NCBI RefSeq assembly: GCF_002575655.3
Contig: NC_053035.3
Coordinates: 88,933,322 to 88,997,321 of the forward strand
Origin: Aegilops tauschii subsp. strangulata
Taxonomy: Eukaryota > Streptophyta > Magnoliopsida > Poales > Poaceae
Direction: 5' to 3'
Length of the DNA stretch: 64,000 nt
Positions within the stretch are counted from its first letter, which is position 1. Each line of letters opens with the position of its first letter. Shown here piece after piece: positions 12,360 to 24,733 of this stretch. The position numbers and the translations under genes were made by a program. The notes below the pieces were generated by a model, which saw only the letters and a program-made list of their open reading frames with translations, ran no database searches and was not told where the DNA came from.

Positions 12360-15300
12360 TCATTCAAAGATAATGTCTTTTGCACATTGTGCCGCCACAA
12401 TGCGGGACCCTTCCAGGACATCTTCAAAATACCGCTCGGGCATGTGGTGCTCCTTGCCAGCGGGCGGTCCCTCGGTCGCGAGCTTGACGGCATTCATCTT
12501 CGCCCACTGCACCTTGATGCGGGCGAAGGCCATCCGCGCACCCTCGATGCAGACCAGCCGCTTGATGATGTCAAGCCGGGGGCAGGCATTGACCAGGCGC
12601 TTCACGAGCCCGAAGTAGCTATTGGGTATAGCTTTGGCAGACCACAGCCGGATTGTAAAATCCTTCATGGCTAGTTCGGCCACCCTATGCAATTCGACCA
12701 GCTGTTTTAGCTGGTTGCTAAAGGGCACCAGATGTTCTGGCGCAAGGTATTGCGACCAGAACAGCTTCTCCGTCGAGCTCCCATCTTCGGCTTGGAAGAA
12801 CTCCGCAGCGTCGGCAACACTGCGCGGCAAATCCGCAAACACTCCTGGAGAACTCCAAATCCGGGTTAGTAATAGATACCTCTTCTTTGCGTATTTGCTC
12901 TGCATAATGAAGGCCTTACCCGCCGCGATTTTTTTGGCCTCTTGAATTTCCTGGAGGGCGCCCTGGGCTTCAACCCGGGCATCTTGTCCACTTTGGCGAG
13001 CCTTGGCGAGTTCAGTCTCTTGGTCCGCAATATTGCGCTCCAAGGACTCGCATTTCTTGACTGCGTCCTGGAGCTCTAGCTGGACCTCATCAACCCTGGC
13101 CTCGTGTTTCTCATGGGCGGCTTTCTCCTTCGCTGCTTTCTCTTGGGCCTCGGCTAGCACGTTCTTGAGGGTCTCCACCTTAGTCGCCGCTCCTACAAAT
13201 ACCATGGCACTATAGTCAACATAAATCATCAATCCTTTCTAATATACAGCAGGTCATTACATACCTTGCTTGTCCTCCAGTTGCTTCTTCACTCAGCCGA
13301 GCTCTTCCTCGTCATGCTCCAGACTCTGCTTCAGTCCGGAGACTTCGGCATAATGAGAGGTCGCTGCCAGCAGCGACGCCCGTTTATTCACATAGGCATA
13401 TATGGTTAGTCTCCTACGAAAATTATTTGATCCTCTGTTCGGCTCTTCTTTCCGAACACCGGACAGAGTCTCAGGGGCTACTGTCTATACTGTGACTTTC
13501 TTTTTCAATTGCGTCACTTACCTCAAAGCCTTTCAGAAGGTGGGTGTAGGCTTCGGTCAGTCCGCTCTTAACGAACTGAACCCTCTCAATCATCGTACCC
13601 ATGAGGGTGCAGTGTTCTTCCACGATAGAAGCGCCTCGCAGCGCTTCCGTTAGAGTATCCGGCGCCTCTGGATGGATAGAGGTCACCGGTGGGATAGGTG
13701 CACCTCCTTCTTTTGAAGGAGGCTGCCTGCTTGATTCCGGAGCCGTATGAGTCTCCGGAACAGTATTCGGCTGGGGGCCGCACTGGATATGGCCCCCCAT
13801 CGCTAGTCTCCATGGGGATTTGCTCCCCCACGTGTTCGGCGGCCGAGGTTTCACCCTCTGGCGCCGCCCTGATGGCCTCCTGCGTCTCTCCCTGGCGCGG
13901 GATCCTTCGGGTCAACACCTCGGTGTAATCCATGGCCCTCGAGAGGAGGCCGCCGGAAGGGACCCACTGTCCATCACCTTCGGGTCCAGCGAATTCCCCG
14001 AAGATGAGGATCGCTCGAGGTCGGAACGAGCCGGACTGCAAGGGCATGGTTCAACACGTTAAAACTATGAAGTAAATTGGCTGATATGTGAATGCATGAG
14101 GGTCTTTGAGTACTCACAATTCGACCAGGGGCTTATCTCGGGAGCGCCGCTCTGGGCTGCTGTCGATGTCCCACATGGGGTTATCCGCGAGGGAGACCTT
14201 CCCCTTCTTGGACGCCTCTGCCTCCAGATTTGTGGAGGCCGCCCTCTTCTTCCTTCCCCTTGCAGGGGGAGAGTTTCTCTCCTCCTCCTCCTCCTCCTTG
14301 TCCTCGGCTGCGGAGGAGTGAGTCTCGGTGTCTTCGGACGCCGCGTGCGAAGCGCCCTTGCGGCGGAGCCCACTTCTGGTCTCCTTGGACTTTTCTTGGC
14401 CTTCTTCTCCGGCGCCTGGTAGGGCGCCGGAACCAGCATCTTCGTCAGACGCGGGATAGCTGGGTCTTCGTGCAGCGGAGCCGGACACCGGATCCCCTCC
14501 GCCTTCTTCGTCCAGCCCTGAAAAGTTAAATGGGGAAGCTTAGACATCTTCTCGGATATTCAGGTGGAGGATATGCCGCGTAATATGGAGAACTCACCGG
14601 ACTGGCTGGATGAGTCAGGTCATGACCGCGATCCTCGGTTATTTCTAGCCACGTCTGGTTTCCCTTGAATAGCACGTTCCAGATATCTTCGTGTGTGGTG
14701 CCAAAGAATTGTTGCAAGGTCTAGTGCTTGGCCGGATCAAACTCCCACAAATGGTAAGTTCGGCGTTGGCACGGGAGGATCCGGCGAACAAGCATCTCCT
14801 GGATCACGTTGACGAGCTTGATGTTCTTGTCCGCCATGCTCTTGATATGTGTCTGCAGCGGCGTCAGCTGATCTGACGAAGCCCAGTCCAGACCCTTCTC
14901 TAACTAGGAGGTGAGCCGCATTGGGGCTCTGGACTTAAATTCGGGAACCGTGGCCCAGGTGGTGTCATGAGGCTCTGTGACGTAGAACCACAACTGTTGC
15001 CACCCTTTAACGGTCTCTACAAAGGTACCTTTGGGCCATGTAATGTTGGGCATCTTGCTCGTCATGGCGCCTCCGCACTCTGCGTGTTGACCATCCACCA
15101 CTTTCGGTTTCACGTTGAAAATCTTGAGCCACAGTCCAAAGTGGGGTGTGATGCGGAGGAAGGCCTCGCACACGACAATAAATGCCGAGATGTTGAGGAA
15201 GGAGTTGGGGGCCAGATCGTGGAAATCCACCCCGTAGTAAAACATAAGCCCGCGGACGAATGGGTGGAGGGGAAATCCCAATCCGCGGACAAAGTGGGGG

Positions 15301-15467
15301 ATGAACACTACCCTCTCATGGGGCTCTGGGGTAGGGATGATCTGTCCCTTGGTCGGAAGCTGGTGGGTGACCTCCTTGGCCAAATATCCGGCCTCCCGGA
15401 GCTTGGTGATGTCCTTCTCCTTGACAGAGGAAACCATCCACTTGCCCTGCGCTCCGGATCCAGACAT
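12360..15467 (-). pseudogene. antisense multi-exon gene of C (Transposase_28-like, coiled coil)
   Basis: Proposed exons on the minus strand: 15467-14598 (start MSGSGAQGKWM, donor CCG|GTGAGT), 14517-14118, 14035-13522 (donor GTAAGT), about 13400-13265 (donor GTATGT), 13192-12360. Exon 1 resembles the plant domain called putative gypsy type transposon (Transposase_28), with GFPLHPFVRGLMFYYG and later RRILPCQRRTYHLWEFDP. Exon 2 is acidic with a GRKKRAAS basic patch, a possible nuclear signal. Exons 4-5 are coiled coil, followed by a conserved tail (ADAAEFFQAEDGSS, EHLVPFSNQLKQLVELH). The copy is broken by in-frame stops (14904, about 14724, and in exon 4) and frameshifts in exons 2 and 3. Function is unknown. 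Confidence 0.75.
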
Positions 15468-15578
15468 GATCGGAGTGCTTTCTTGAGGCAAAAGATATGA
15501 GGACTTGGGCGTTGGAGCTCGAGAATGGGTGGACAGAGAGAGAGAAGGCGTGGGTGAAAGGAGGTGGATCCTTATCCC

Positions 15579-15584
15579 TTTATA
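15579..15584 (-). promoter_or_regulatory. TATA box of the antisense gene in C
   Basis: TATAAA on the minus strand lies 112 bases before ATG 15467. The CT-rich leader between them is typical of a plant 5' untranslated region. A CACGTCAC-type ACGT motif lies further upstream, near 15800-15810. Confidence 0.5.
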
Positions 15585-16016
15585 AAGGTAGCGAATATCA
15601 AGCGCCCCCCCCACTCACCTAAAAACTCGTTTGTTTCCCAAGGACCGCGCCGACGGTGCGGTTGGATTACCCGCGCCCTTATTGATGAGAATCCCGTAAT
15701 AAGGGGACATGATCTCTGCTTTGACAAGATGTGCCAATGAAACCGCATCTGAAAACATGGAGCGGTAGGCCAAAAAACGGTTCGAAATAATGACCGGGTG
15801 GTGACGTGGTATCACGCTACAAAAAAGTTGTCAGTGGATTGGACTCGTGAAATATTATACTCTCTGCGGTTGTGTGTGGTACTTGTTTTGCAGAGCCGGA
15901 CATGTTTGTGTGTTCGAAGGCTATTTTGGAGTATTCGGAGAAGGAACCCGCCTTGCAATGCCGAAGACAATCTGCGCGCCGGACACCTCGTCATTGAAGC
16001 CTGGTTCAGGGGCTAC

Positions 16017-16486
16017 TGAGGGAGTCCTGGACTAAGGGGTCCTCGAGCGTCCGGCCTGTTGGACGTGGGCCGGACTGATGGGCTATGAAGATACAAGACC
16101 GAAGATTCTCACCCCTGTCCGGATGGGACTCTCCTTGGCATGGAAGGCAAGCTTGGTGTTCGGATATGAAGATTCCTTTCTCTGTAACCGACTTTGTACA
16201 ACCCTAGTCCCCTCCGGTGTCTATATAAACCGGTGGGTTTATTCCATAGGGACAATCATAATCATACAGGCTAGACTTCTAGGGTTTAGCCATTACGATC
16301 TCGTGGTAGATCAACTCTTGTAGTACTCATATTCATCAAGATCAATCAAGCAGGAAGTAGGGTATTACCTCCATAGAGAGGGCCCGAACCTGGGTAAACA
16401 TCGTGTCCCCTGTCTCCTGTTACCATCGACCTTAGACGCACAGTTCGGGACCCCCTACCCAAGATCCGCCGGTTTTGACACCGACG
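16017..16486 (+). repeat. 3' LTR of C
   Basis: Starts TGAGGGAGTCC and ends CCGACG, pairing with 7293-7760. A TATATAAA box lies at 16222-16229. A short polypurine-like stretch (TTCAGGGGCTAC) precedes it. Confidence 0.85.
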
Positions 16487-17106
16487 ACCACCCGGCCGTC
16501 ATGCCGAACCCGGGTGGTTACACCCTCATCCTCAACCCCACCATCATCGCGCCTCGGCGTATGTGCAAGTTCTCCTGGGTTCTCATCGACGGCGGCAGCA
16601 GCATCAACATCCTCTACCGTGACACCATGACCAAGCTCGGCCTCGAGGCCAAAGACCTGGAGCCGACCCGGATGATCTTCCACGGCATCGTTCCCGGCCT
16701 CTCCTGCTCTCCGATCGGCCGGGTCCGGCTCGACGTCCTGTTCGGCAACAGCGACCACTTCAGACACGAGCCGATCTAGTTCGAGGTGGTGGATCTATCC
16801 AGCGCATACCACGCCCTGCTAGGCCGGCCCGCACTCGCCAAGTTCATGGCGGTCCCCCACTACACCTACCTGAAGATGAAGTTGTCGGGTCCGAAGGGCC
16901 TCATCACCATCACCGGCGACTATCACAAGTTCCTGGAGTGCGCCCGAGACGGCGCCAAGCTGGCCGAGTCGCTGGTCATAGCTGAGGAGCGGCGCCAGCT
17001 CGACCGAACGTCCCCCTGGCCAACGGGACATTGGCCACGCCAATCCCGGCCGAGGAGCCGGCCGACGAGGCCTCGTTCAAGCCCTCCAAGGAGACCAAGA
17101 ATGTGA
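16487..17106 (+). pseudogene. aspartic protease of element B
   Basis: The frame continues the gag remnant ending at 7292. The catalytic motif is WVLIDGGSSINILY, followed by FHGIVPGLSCSPIGR and YHALLGRPALAKFMAVPHYTYLKMK. One in-frame TAG lies at 16777-16779 and a frameshift near 17020, after which the linker to reverse transcriptase is in another frame. The domain matures the polyprotein in an active element. It is GC-rich and codon-biased compared with D and F. Confidence 0.8.
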
Positions 17107-17107
17107 A

Positions 17108-18600
17108 GCTGAACCCGGAAGACCCCAGCTGCAGCAAGTACGTCGTCGTGGGAACCCGCCTCGATAGCAAATAGGAAGGCGAGCTCGTCGACTTCCTCCA
17201 TGAGAATCGGGATATTTTTGCATGGACCCCAAAGGACATGCCGGGTATCCCGAGGAAGTACGCCGAGCACAAACTCCACGTCCGCAAGGACGCGAAGCCT
17301 GTCCGTCAACCCCTGCGATGTTTCTCCAAAGAGAAGAGAAGAACTATCGGTGAAGAGGTCGCCAAGCTCTTGGCGGCCGGCTTCATCATGGAAGTGTTTC
17401 ACCCTGAGTGGCTAGCCAACCCAGTCCTCGTCTTAAAGAAGAACAAGACATGGCGCATGTGCATAGACTACACCAGCCTGAACAAGGCCTACCCTAAGGA
17501 TCCATTCGTCCTCCTGCGGATCAACCAAGTCATCGACTCCACTGTCGGGTGTGAGGTCCTGTCCTTCCTGGATGCTTACTCCAGCTATCATCATATCAAG
17601 CTGGACCCGGCCGACGCCCTGAAGACGTCCTTCATCACGCACTTTGGGGCGTATTGCTACATCACCATGTCATTCGGCCTGAAGAACGCTGGTGCCACCT
17701 TCCAGCGCTGCATGCAGAAATGCTTGCTGCCGCAACTCGGCCGCAACGTCCACGTGTACGTGGACAACATCGTGGTGAAGACCAAGCATCACCTCATGCT
17801 CCTCGACGACCTAAAGGAAACTTTCGCCAACCTGCACGAGTACAAGGTCAAGCTCAACCCAGAGAAGTGCGTTTTTGGCGTCCCGGCCGGAAAGCTTCTC
17901 GGCTTCCTCATCTCGGAGCACGGCATTGGGGCAAACCAGGAGAAGATCAAGGCCATCGAGCGCATGCGCAAGCCGGCTTGGCTGCGTGATGTCCAGAAAT
18001 TCACCGGCTACTTAGCCTCGGTCAGCCGGTTTCTCAGCCAGCTGGGCAAGAGGGCCTTGCCCCTGTATCAGCTAATGAAGAAGACGACGCCGTTCGAATG
18101 GAATGACTAGGCGGACGAGGCCTTCCGGGACCTCAAGCGCATGCTCTCCACCGCACCTGTCCTGGCCGCACCGGCCGAGAGGGAGCCGCTCTTGCTCTAC
18201 ATCGCCGCAACCTCACGGTCGGTCAGCACGGTGATGGTGGTTGAGCGACCAGAGAAGGGCAAGATCCAAGCCGTCCAGCGTCCCGTCTACTACCTGAGCG
18301 AGGTGCTCTCCGCCTCCAAGCAAAACTACCCGCACTACCAGAAGATGTGTTACGGCGTGTACTTCACCGCCAAGAAATTGAAGCAGTACTTCCAAAAGCA
18401 TGTTGTTATCGTGGTCAGCACGGCCCCTCTCGGCGAGATCATCGGGTGCCAGGATGCCTCTGGCCGGGTCACCAAGTGGGCGCTCGAGCTAGCCGGCCAC
18501 ACCATCCTCTATGAGCCCCGCACTACGATCAAGTCCCAAGATCAGGCTGACTTCCTCAACGACTGGACCGAGACCCAGTACGTGCCGCCGTCGCCGGACT
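17108..18600 (+). pseudogene. reverse transcriptase and first RNase H of B
   Basis: The linker (NPEDPSCSKYVVVG) has a TAG at 17173-17175. Reverse transcriptase follows, with FIMEVFHPEWLANPVLVLKKN, WRMCIDYTSLNKAYPKD, FLDAYSSYHHIKLDP and MSFGLKNAGATFQR. The catalytic box reads YVDN, not YVDD, near 17757-17768, so a key metal-binding Asp is lost. A TAG at 18108-18110 separates the reverse transcriptase from the RNase H segment (RPVYYLSEVLSASKQNYPHYQK), which matches the degenerate first RNase H of Tat elements. The enzyme copies element RNA into DNA. This copy cannot be active. Confidence 0.85.
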
Positions 18601-19033
18601 CAACGCACTGGCGCATGCACTTCGACGGCTCGAAGATGCGTCTCGGCCTAGGGTCGGCATTGTGCTGTCCTCCCTGAAGGGCGACTAGCTCAAGTACGCG
18701 CTCGAGATCCACTTTGCCGCCTCCAACAACATCGCCGAGTATGAAGCCCTTGTGCATGGCCTCCGGCTTGCCAAGGAACTCGGCATCCGGCACATCCTAT
18801 GCTTCGGCGACTCGAATCTGGTGGTGCAGCAATGCTCTGGCGAGTGGGACGACCGCGACCCCAACATGGCAAGTTACCGTTTCCTCGTCCAAAAGCTGTC
18901 TGGATTCTTCATGGGGTGCGAGTTCCTCCCCGTCCCGCGCGCGGAAAATAAGGTGGCTGACACGCTCGCCAAGATCGCCTCGTCCCGGCAATCCATCCCG
19001 TCTAGCTTCTCCCACAAGCATCTGCACAAACTG
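18601..19033 (+). pseudogene. second (archaeal-type) RNase H of B
   Basis: HWRMHFDGSK, NIAEYEALVHGL, CFGDSNLVVQQ and ENKVADTLAKIAS supply the Asp-Glu-Asp-Asp residues expected of the extra RNase H of the Tat lineage. A frameshift near 18640 and a TAG at 18686-18688 break it. The solo LTR S starts straight after the Leu codon at 19033, and the same frame goes on at 20767. Confidence 0.8.
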
Positions 19034-20761
19034 TGAAGGAAATATGCCCTAGAGGCAATAATAAAGTTATTATTTATTTCCTTATATCATGATAAATGTT
19101 TATTATTCATGCTAGAATTGTATTAACCGGAAACATGATACATGTGTGAATACATAGACAAACAGAGTGTCACTAGTATGCCTCTACTTGACTAGCTCGT
19201 TAATCGAAGATGGTTATGTTTCCTAGCCATAGACAAAGAGTTGTCATTTGATTAACGGGATCACATCATTAGGAGAATGATGTGATTGACTTGACCCATT
19301 CCGTTAGCTTAGCACTTGATCATTTAGTATGTTGTTATTGCTTTCTTCATGACTTATACATGTTCCTATGACTATGAGATTATGCAACTCCCGTTTACCG
19401 GAGGAACACTTTGTGTGCTACCAAACATCACAACATAACTGGGTGATTTTAAAGGTGCTCTACAGGTGTCTCCGAAGGTACTTGTTGGGTTGGCGTATTT
19501 CGAGATTAGGATTTGTCACTCCGATTGTCGGAGAGGTATCTCTGGGCTCACTCGGTAATGCACATCACTATAAGCCTTGCAAGCATTGCAACTAATGAGT
19601 TAGTTGCGGGATGATGTATTACGGAACGAGTAAAGAGACTTGCCAGTAACGAGATTGAACTAGGTATTGGGATACCTACGATCGAATCTCGGGCAAGTAA
19701 CATACCGATGACAAAGGGAACAACGTATGTTGTTATGCGGTCTGACCGATAAAGATCTTCATAGAATACGTGGGAGCCAATATGAGCATCTAGGTTTCGC
19801 TATTGGTTATTGACCGGAGACGTGTCTCGGTCATGTCTACATAGTTCTCGAACCCGTAGGGTCCGCACGCTTAAAGTATCGATGACGGTTATATTATGAG
19901 TTTATGAGTTTTGATGTACCGAAGGTTGTTCGGAGTCCCGGATGTGATCACGGACATGACGAGGAGTCTTGAAATGGCCGAGACATGAAGATTGATATAT
20001 TGGAAGCCTATATTTGGATATCGGAAGTGTTTCGGGTGAAATCGGGATTTTACCGGAGTACCGAGGGGTTACCGGAACCCCCCGGGGGCTTAATGGGCCA
20101 TAGTGGGCCTTTGTGGAGAAGAGGAGAGGCGGCCAGGGCAGGGCCGCGCGCCCCTCCCCCCTAGTCCAAATAGGACAAGGAGAGGGGGGCGGCGCCCCCC
20201 TTTCCTTCCACTCTCCCTCGTCTTTCCCCCTCCACTCCTAATCCAACAAGGAAAAGGGAGGGAGTCCTACTCCCGGTGGGAGTAGGACTCCTCCTGGTGC
20301 GCCCCCTCCTGGCCGGCCGCACCTGCCCCCTTGATCCTTTATATACAGGGGCAGGGGCACCATAGAGACACAACAATTGATCGTTTGATCTTTTAGCCGT
20401 GTGCGGTGCCCCCCTCCACCATAGTCCACCTCGATAATACTGTAGCGTTGTTTAGGCGAAGCCCTGCGTCGGTAGAACATCATCATCTTGACCACGTCGT
20501 CGTGCTGACGAAACTCTCCCTCAACACTCGGCTGGATCAGAGTTCGAGGGACATCATCAGGCTGAACGTGTGCTGAACTCGGAGGTGTCGTACATTCGGT
20601 CGGATCGTGAAGACGTACGACTACATCAACCGCGTTGTGCTAACGCTTCCACTTTCGGTCTACAAGGGTACGTGGACAACACTCTCCCCTCTCAATGCTA
20701 TGCATCACCATGATCTAGCGTGTGCGTAGGATTTTTTTTGAAATTACTACGTTCCCCAACA
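19034..20761 (+). mobile_element. solo Copia-type LTR (S)
   Basis: The sequence starts TGAAGGAAATATGCCC and ends ACGTTCCCCAACA. It is flanked by a perfect 5-bp TSD, aactg (19029-19033 and 20762-20766). No internal domain is present, so recombination between two LTRs probably removed the element body. The sequence is of the Angela/WIS/BARE-1-related type I know from Triticeae (tentative). A TATA-like TTTATATACAGG lies near 20337-20348. Confidence 0.88.
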
Positions 20762-20766
20762 AACTG

Positions 20767-21634
20767 TCCGTCAAGCCGTCTCTGGACTCCGAGTTCATCT
20801 ACGTCCTGGACGACCCGGCCGCACCTCAACCCGGCCCGGGAGCTGCAGCCATCGACCCGGCCGCCACCGTTCCCGACCCGGGGGCTGCCGCCCAGAACCC
20901 GCCCTGGTAGTCGTCTTTGCTGTGGTGACCGCACCATCGTGGGCCCTGCCCATCTTAGAGTTTCTGGAGAACGGAGTCCTCCCCATGGACGATACCGAGG
21001 CCCGGCAAATGCAGCATCAGGCGTCCGCCTACAACATCATCAACAAGGAGATCGTCAAGCGCAGCTCCACCAGCGTATTCCAGCGCTGCGTCAAGTACGA
21101 CCAGGGCATTGAGATCCTCCTCGACATACACCAGGGCGAGTGGAGGCATCACGCCGCCTCACGGTCCCTTGTGGCCAAGGAATTCCGCCATGGTTTCTAC
21201 TGGCCCACGGCCCTCGAAGACGCCGAGTCCCTCGCCCTCAAATGCGAGGGGTGCCAGCGCTTCAGCAAGCGCAGCCACCAGCCGGCTTCAGCACTCCGAA
21301 CCATCCCGATCGCCTGGCCTTTCGCGGTCTAGGGACTCGACATGGTGGGGCCATTCAAGACCGCTCGAGGCGGCATGACGCATTTGCTGGTGGCGGTGGA
21401 AAAGTTCACCAAATGGATCGAAGCAAGGCCAATCAAGAAACTGGACGGGCCAACGGCCGACCGATTCGTCAAGGAGATCGCGGTGCGCTACGGCATGCCA
21501 AACAACATCATCACGGACAATGGCACCAACTTCGCCAAGGGCGTGCTCGCACAATACTGCTCCGTCTCCGGCATCCGCCTCGACACGGCTTCCGTTGCAC
21601 ACCCGCCGTCCAATGGCCAGGTCGAGCGGGCCAA
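20767..21634 (+). pseudogene. linker and integrase core of B
   Basis: The frame from the RNase H continues as SVKPSLDSEFIYVLDDP. The integrase zinc-binding region (IHQGEWRHH..., CEGCQRFSKR) and catalytic core follow, with DMVGPFKTARGG, ITDNGTNFAKG and PPSNGQVERAN providing the Asp-Asp-Glu residues. A stop at 21331-21333 replaces a probable Trp, and one frame change occurs near 20910. The core stops at the insertion of D directly after the catalytic Glu region and resumes at 56018. Integrase inserts the DNA copy into the genome. Confidence 0.85.
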
Positions 21635-23003
21635 TGATACGTCTCCAACGTATCTACTTTTCCAAACACTTTTGCCCTTGTTTTGGACTCTAACTTGCAT
21701 GATTTGAATGGAACTAACCCGGACTGACGTTGTTTTCAGCAGAATTGCCATGGTGTTATTTTTGTGTAGAAATAAAAGTTCTCGGAATGACCTAAAACTT
21801 CACGGAGAATATTTTTGGAATTAATAAAAAATACTGGCGAAAGAATCAACACTAGGGGGCCCACACCCTGTCCACGAGGGTGGAGGACGCGGCCACCACC
21901 TGGGGCACGCCCCCTGCCTCGTGGGCCCCCTGAGACTCCACCGACCTCAACTCCAACTCCATATATTGACGTTCGGGGAGAAAAAAATAAAGGAGAAGAA
22001 TTGATCACGTTTCACAATACGGGGCCGCCGCCGAGCCCTAATTTCTCTCGGGAGGGCTGATCTGGAGTCCGTTCGGGGCTCCGGAGAGGGGAATCCGTCA
22101 CTGTCGTCATCATCAACCTTCCTCCATCACCAATTTCATGATGCTCACCGCCGCGCGTGATTAATTCCATCTAGGCTTGCTGGACAGTGATGGGTTGGAT
22201 GAGATTTATCATGTAATTGAGTTAGTTTTGTTAGGTCCCTAGTATCCATTATGTTCTGAGATTGATGTCGCTATGACTTTGCTATGCTTAATGCTTGTCA
22301 CTAGGGCCCGAGTGCCATGATTTTAGATCTGAACCTATTATGTTTTCATGAATATATGTGAGTTTTTTATCCTACTTTGCAAGTGAATAGTCACCTACTA
22401 TGTGTTATGATCCGGTAACCCCGAAGTGACAATAATCGGGACCACTCCCGGTGATGACCATAGTTTGAGGAGTTCATGTCTTCACTAAGTGTTAATGCTT
22501 TGGTCCGGTACTCTATTAAAAGGAGGCCTTAATATCCCTTAGTTTCCACTAGGACCCCGCTGCCACGGGAGGGTAGGACAAAAGATGTCATGCAAGTTTT
22601 TTTCCATAAGCACGTATGACTATCTTCGGAATACATGCCTTCATTACATTGATGAACTGGAGATAGTTCTGTGTCACCCTATGTTATAAGTGTTGCATAA
22701 GGAATCGCATCCGACATAATTATCCATCACTGATCCAATGCCTACGAGCTTTTCACATATTGATCTTTGCTTAGTTACTTTGTCATTGCCACTGTTACAA
22801 TTACTACAAAACTGCTACTGTTACATTTGCCACCGTTACCGTTACTTCCATAATACTTTGCTACTAAATACTTTGCTGCAGATATTAAGTTTTCCAGGTG
22901 TGGTTGAATTGACAACTCAACTGCTAATACTTGAGAATATTCTTTGGCTCCCCTTGTGTCGAATCAATAAATTGTTGCGATCCCCTATACTCGTGGGTTA
23001 TCA
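21635..23003 (+). repeat. 5' LTR of D
   Basis: Starts TGATACGTCTCCAACG and ends GGGTTATCA. It differs from the 3' LTR by small indels, including loss of about 29 bases near 22972 and a shorter AGGTCCCTAG stretch near 22231. Confidence 0.88.
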
Positions 23004-23014
23004 AGACTATTTTC

Positions 23015-23032
23015 TGGCGCCATTGCTGGGGA
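23015..23032 (+). other. primer-binding site of D
   Basis: TGGCGCCATTGCTGGGGA lies 11 bases after the LTR. It resembles the TGGCGCCGTTGCCGGGGA site typical of Athila-type elements, usually assigned to tRNA-Asp. Confidence 0.65.
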
Positions 23033-23081
23033 GCATAGCTCTATTCTTTGAGTCACTTGGGATTTATATCTGTTGATCACT

Positions 23082-24432
23082 ATGAGGAACTTTAAAGACG
23101 GAAAAACCAAGATTTATCCCTCAATTATGAGGGGAGGTAAAAATCTGCCATCTAGCTCTGCACTTGATTCACCTTCTGTTATGAGTAAACTTGCGACACC
23201 TAAACCTACTCCTGCTATTCATTCTGATATGTCGCATGTTATTGATGATACCACTTCTGCTTTGCATGATACTTATGATGAAACTACTTCTATGCTTGAT
23301 AATAATGTGCCATTAGGTGAATTTGTTGATGAACAACTTGCTAGGGTTAGAGAGAATGAAATTATTGAAATGGATAATATTGATGAAAGTGATGATGAAG
23401 ATTCTCCCCCTAGATATGAATTGCCTGATGTACCTGAGGGTTATGTTATGGATGAAGAAACTGCTAGAGACTTTTTTGCTTGCAAGGATAGATACGATCT
23501 TGAGAAACTGTTAGCCAAACTAAAAGAAAAATCTCTGAAGGCTAGAATGAAATATGACCGTGCTTTTGCTACTTCACCTATCTGTATTTCTGATATGATT
23601 ATGATTTCTCTGTCGATCCTGAGTTAATTACATTGGTTGAATCTGATCTTTTTTATGGCTAAGAATCTGAATCTGTTGTGGCACATCTTACTAAATTAAA
23701 TGATATAGCCACCCTATTCACTCATGAGGAAAAAATTCGTTACTACTATATCCTTAAGCTATTTCTATTTTCGTTAAAGGGTGATGCTAAAACAAGGTTT
23801 AATTCTCTTACTCCTGGTTGTGTGCGTAGTCCCCAGGATATGATTTATTACTTCTCTGCTAAATATTTCCCCGCTCATAAGAAACAAGCTGCCTTAAGGG
23901 AAATATTTTTTTTTTTTGCAAATTGAAGAAAGAGAGTCTCCCACAAGCTTGGGGAGACTTCTCCAATTACTTAATGCTTTGCCTGATCATCCTCTCAAGA
24001 CAAATGAAATACTTGATATCTTTTATAATGGACTAACCGATGCTTCTAGATAGCACCTGGATAGTTGTGCTGGTTGTGTTTTTAGGGAAAGAACTGTTGA
24101 GCAAGCTGAGTTGCTATTGAATAATATATTGAGTAATGGTAATGATTGGACACTTCATGAACCAACTCCTAAGCCAACTCCGAAGAAAAGGGGTATCCTA
24201 TTCCTCAGTCCTGAAGATATGCAAGAGCCAAAGAAATCTATGAAAGAAAAGGGTATTAAAGCTGAAGATGTTAAGAATTTACCACCTATTGAAGAAATAC
24301 ATGGTCTTGATAACCCGACACAGGTAGTAAAGGTAAATTCTCTCTATAGATTTGATGAAGGTGATATTCCTCGTTATAAGTCTGCTAGCCAATGCTTAGA
24401 TGAGTTTGATAATTTTATAGTTAAACAAGAAA
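23082..24432 (+). pseudogene. gag of D, first part
   Basis: Starts MRNFKDGKTKIYPS. An acidic N-terminal region (DNIDESDDEDSPPRYELPDVPEGY) and a gag domain (LFSLKGDAKTRFNSL..., MIYYFSAKYFPAHKK) follow. A frame change near 23600 and a T-run at 23908-23920 disrupt it, as does a stop at 24051-24053. The frame is cut at 24437 by element E, within the TSD acttc, and goes on at 49391. Gag builds the particle of the retrotransposon. Confidence 0.75.
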
Positions 24433-24733
24433 ACTTCTGTGACGCCCTCTATTCAATCGTACACTAATCATACACGCAAATGTGTACGATCAAGATAAAG
24501 GACTCACGGGAAGATATCACAACACAATCTAGACACAAATTAAAATAATACAAGCTTTATATTACAAGCCATGGGCCTCGAGGGCTCGAATACATAAGCT
24601 CGAAAACACAAGAGTCAGCGGAAGCAATAATATCTGAGTACAGACATAAGTTAGACAAGTTTTCCTTAAGAAGGCTAGCACAAAAGGCATCTACGATCGA
24701 AAAGGAAAGGCCTCCTGCCTGGGAGCCTCCTAA

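Larger units (their letters stand above)
7293..16486 (+). mobile_element. non-autonomous Tat-type Gypsy element C with antisense gene
   Basis: Two LTRs of 468 and 470 bp flank gag and protease on the plus strand, about 1.2 kb of non-coding DNA and a multi-exon gene on the minus strand. No reverse transcriptase, RNase H or integrase is present, so it would need enzymes in trans. Flanking pentamers are agcac (7288-7292) and accac (16487-16491), a TSD with one mismatch, and the 3' LTR ends CG instead of CA. The insertion lies in the gag-protease frame of B. Confidence 0.85.

Noticed and set aside
20720..21112. ORF of 130 codons covering the end of S and the linker of B
   Set aside because: It crosses the LTR border and is in a different frame from the integrase linker, so it is chance.
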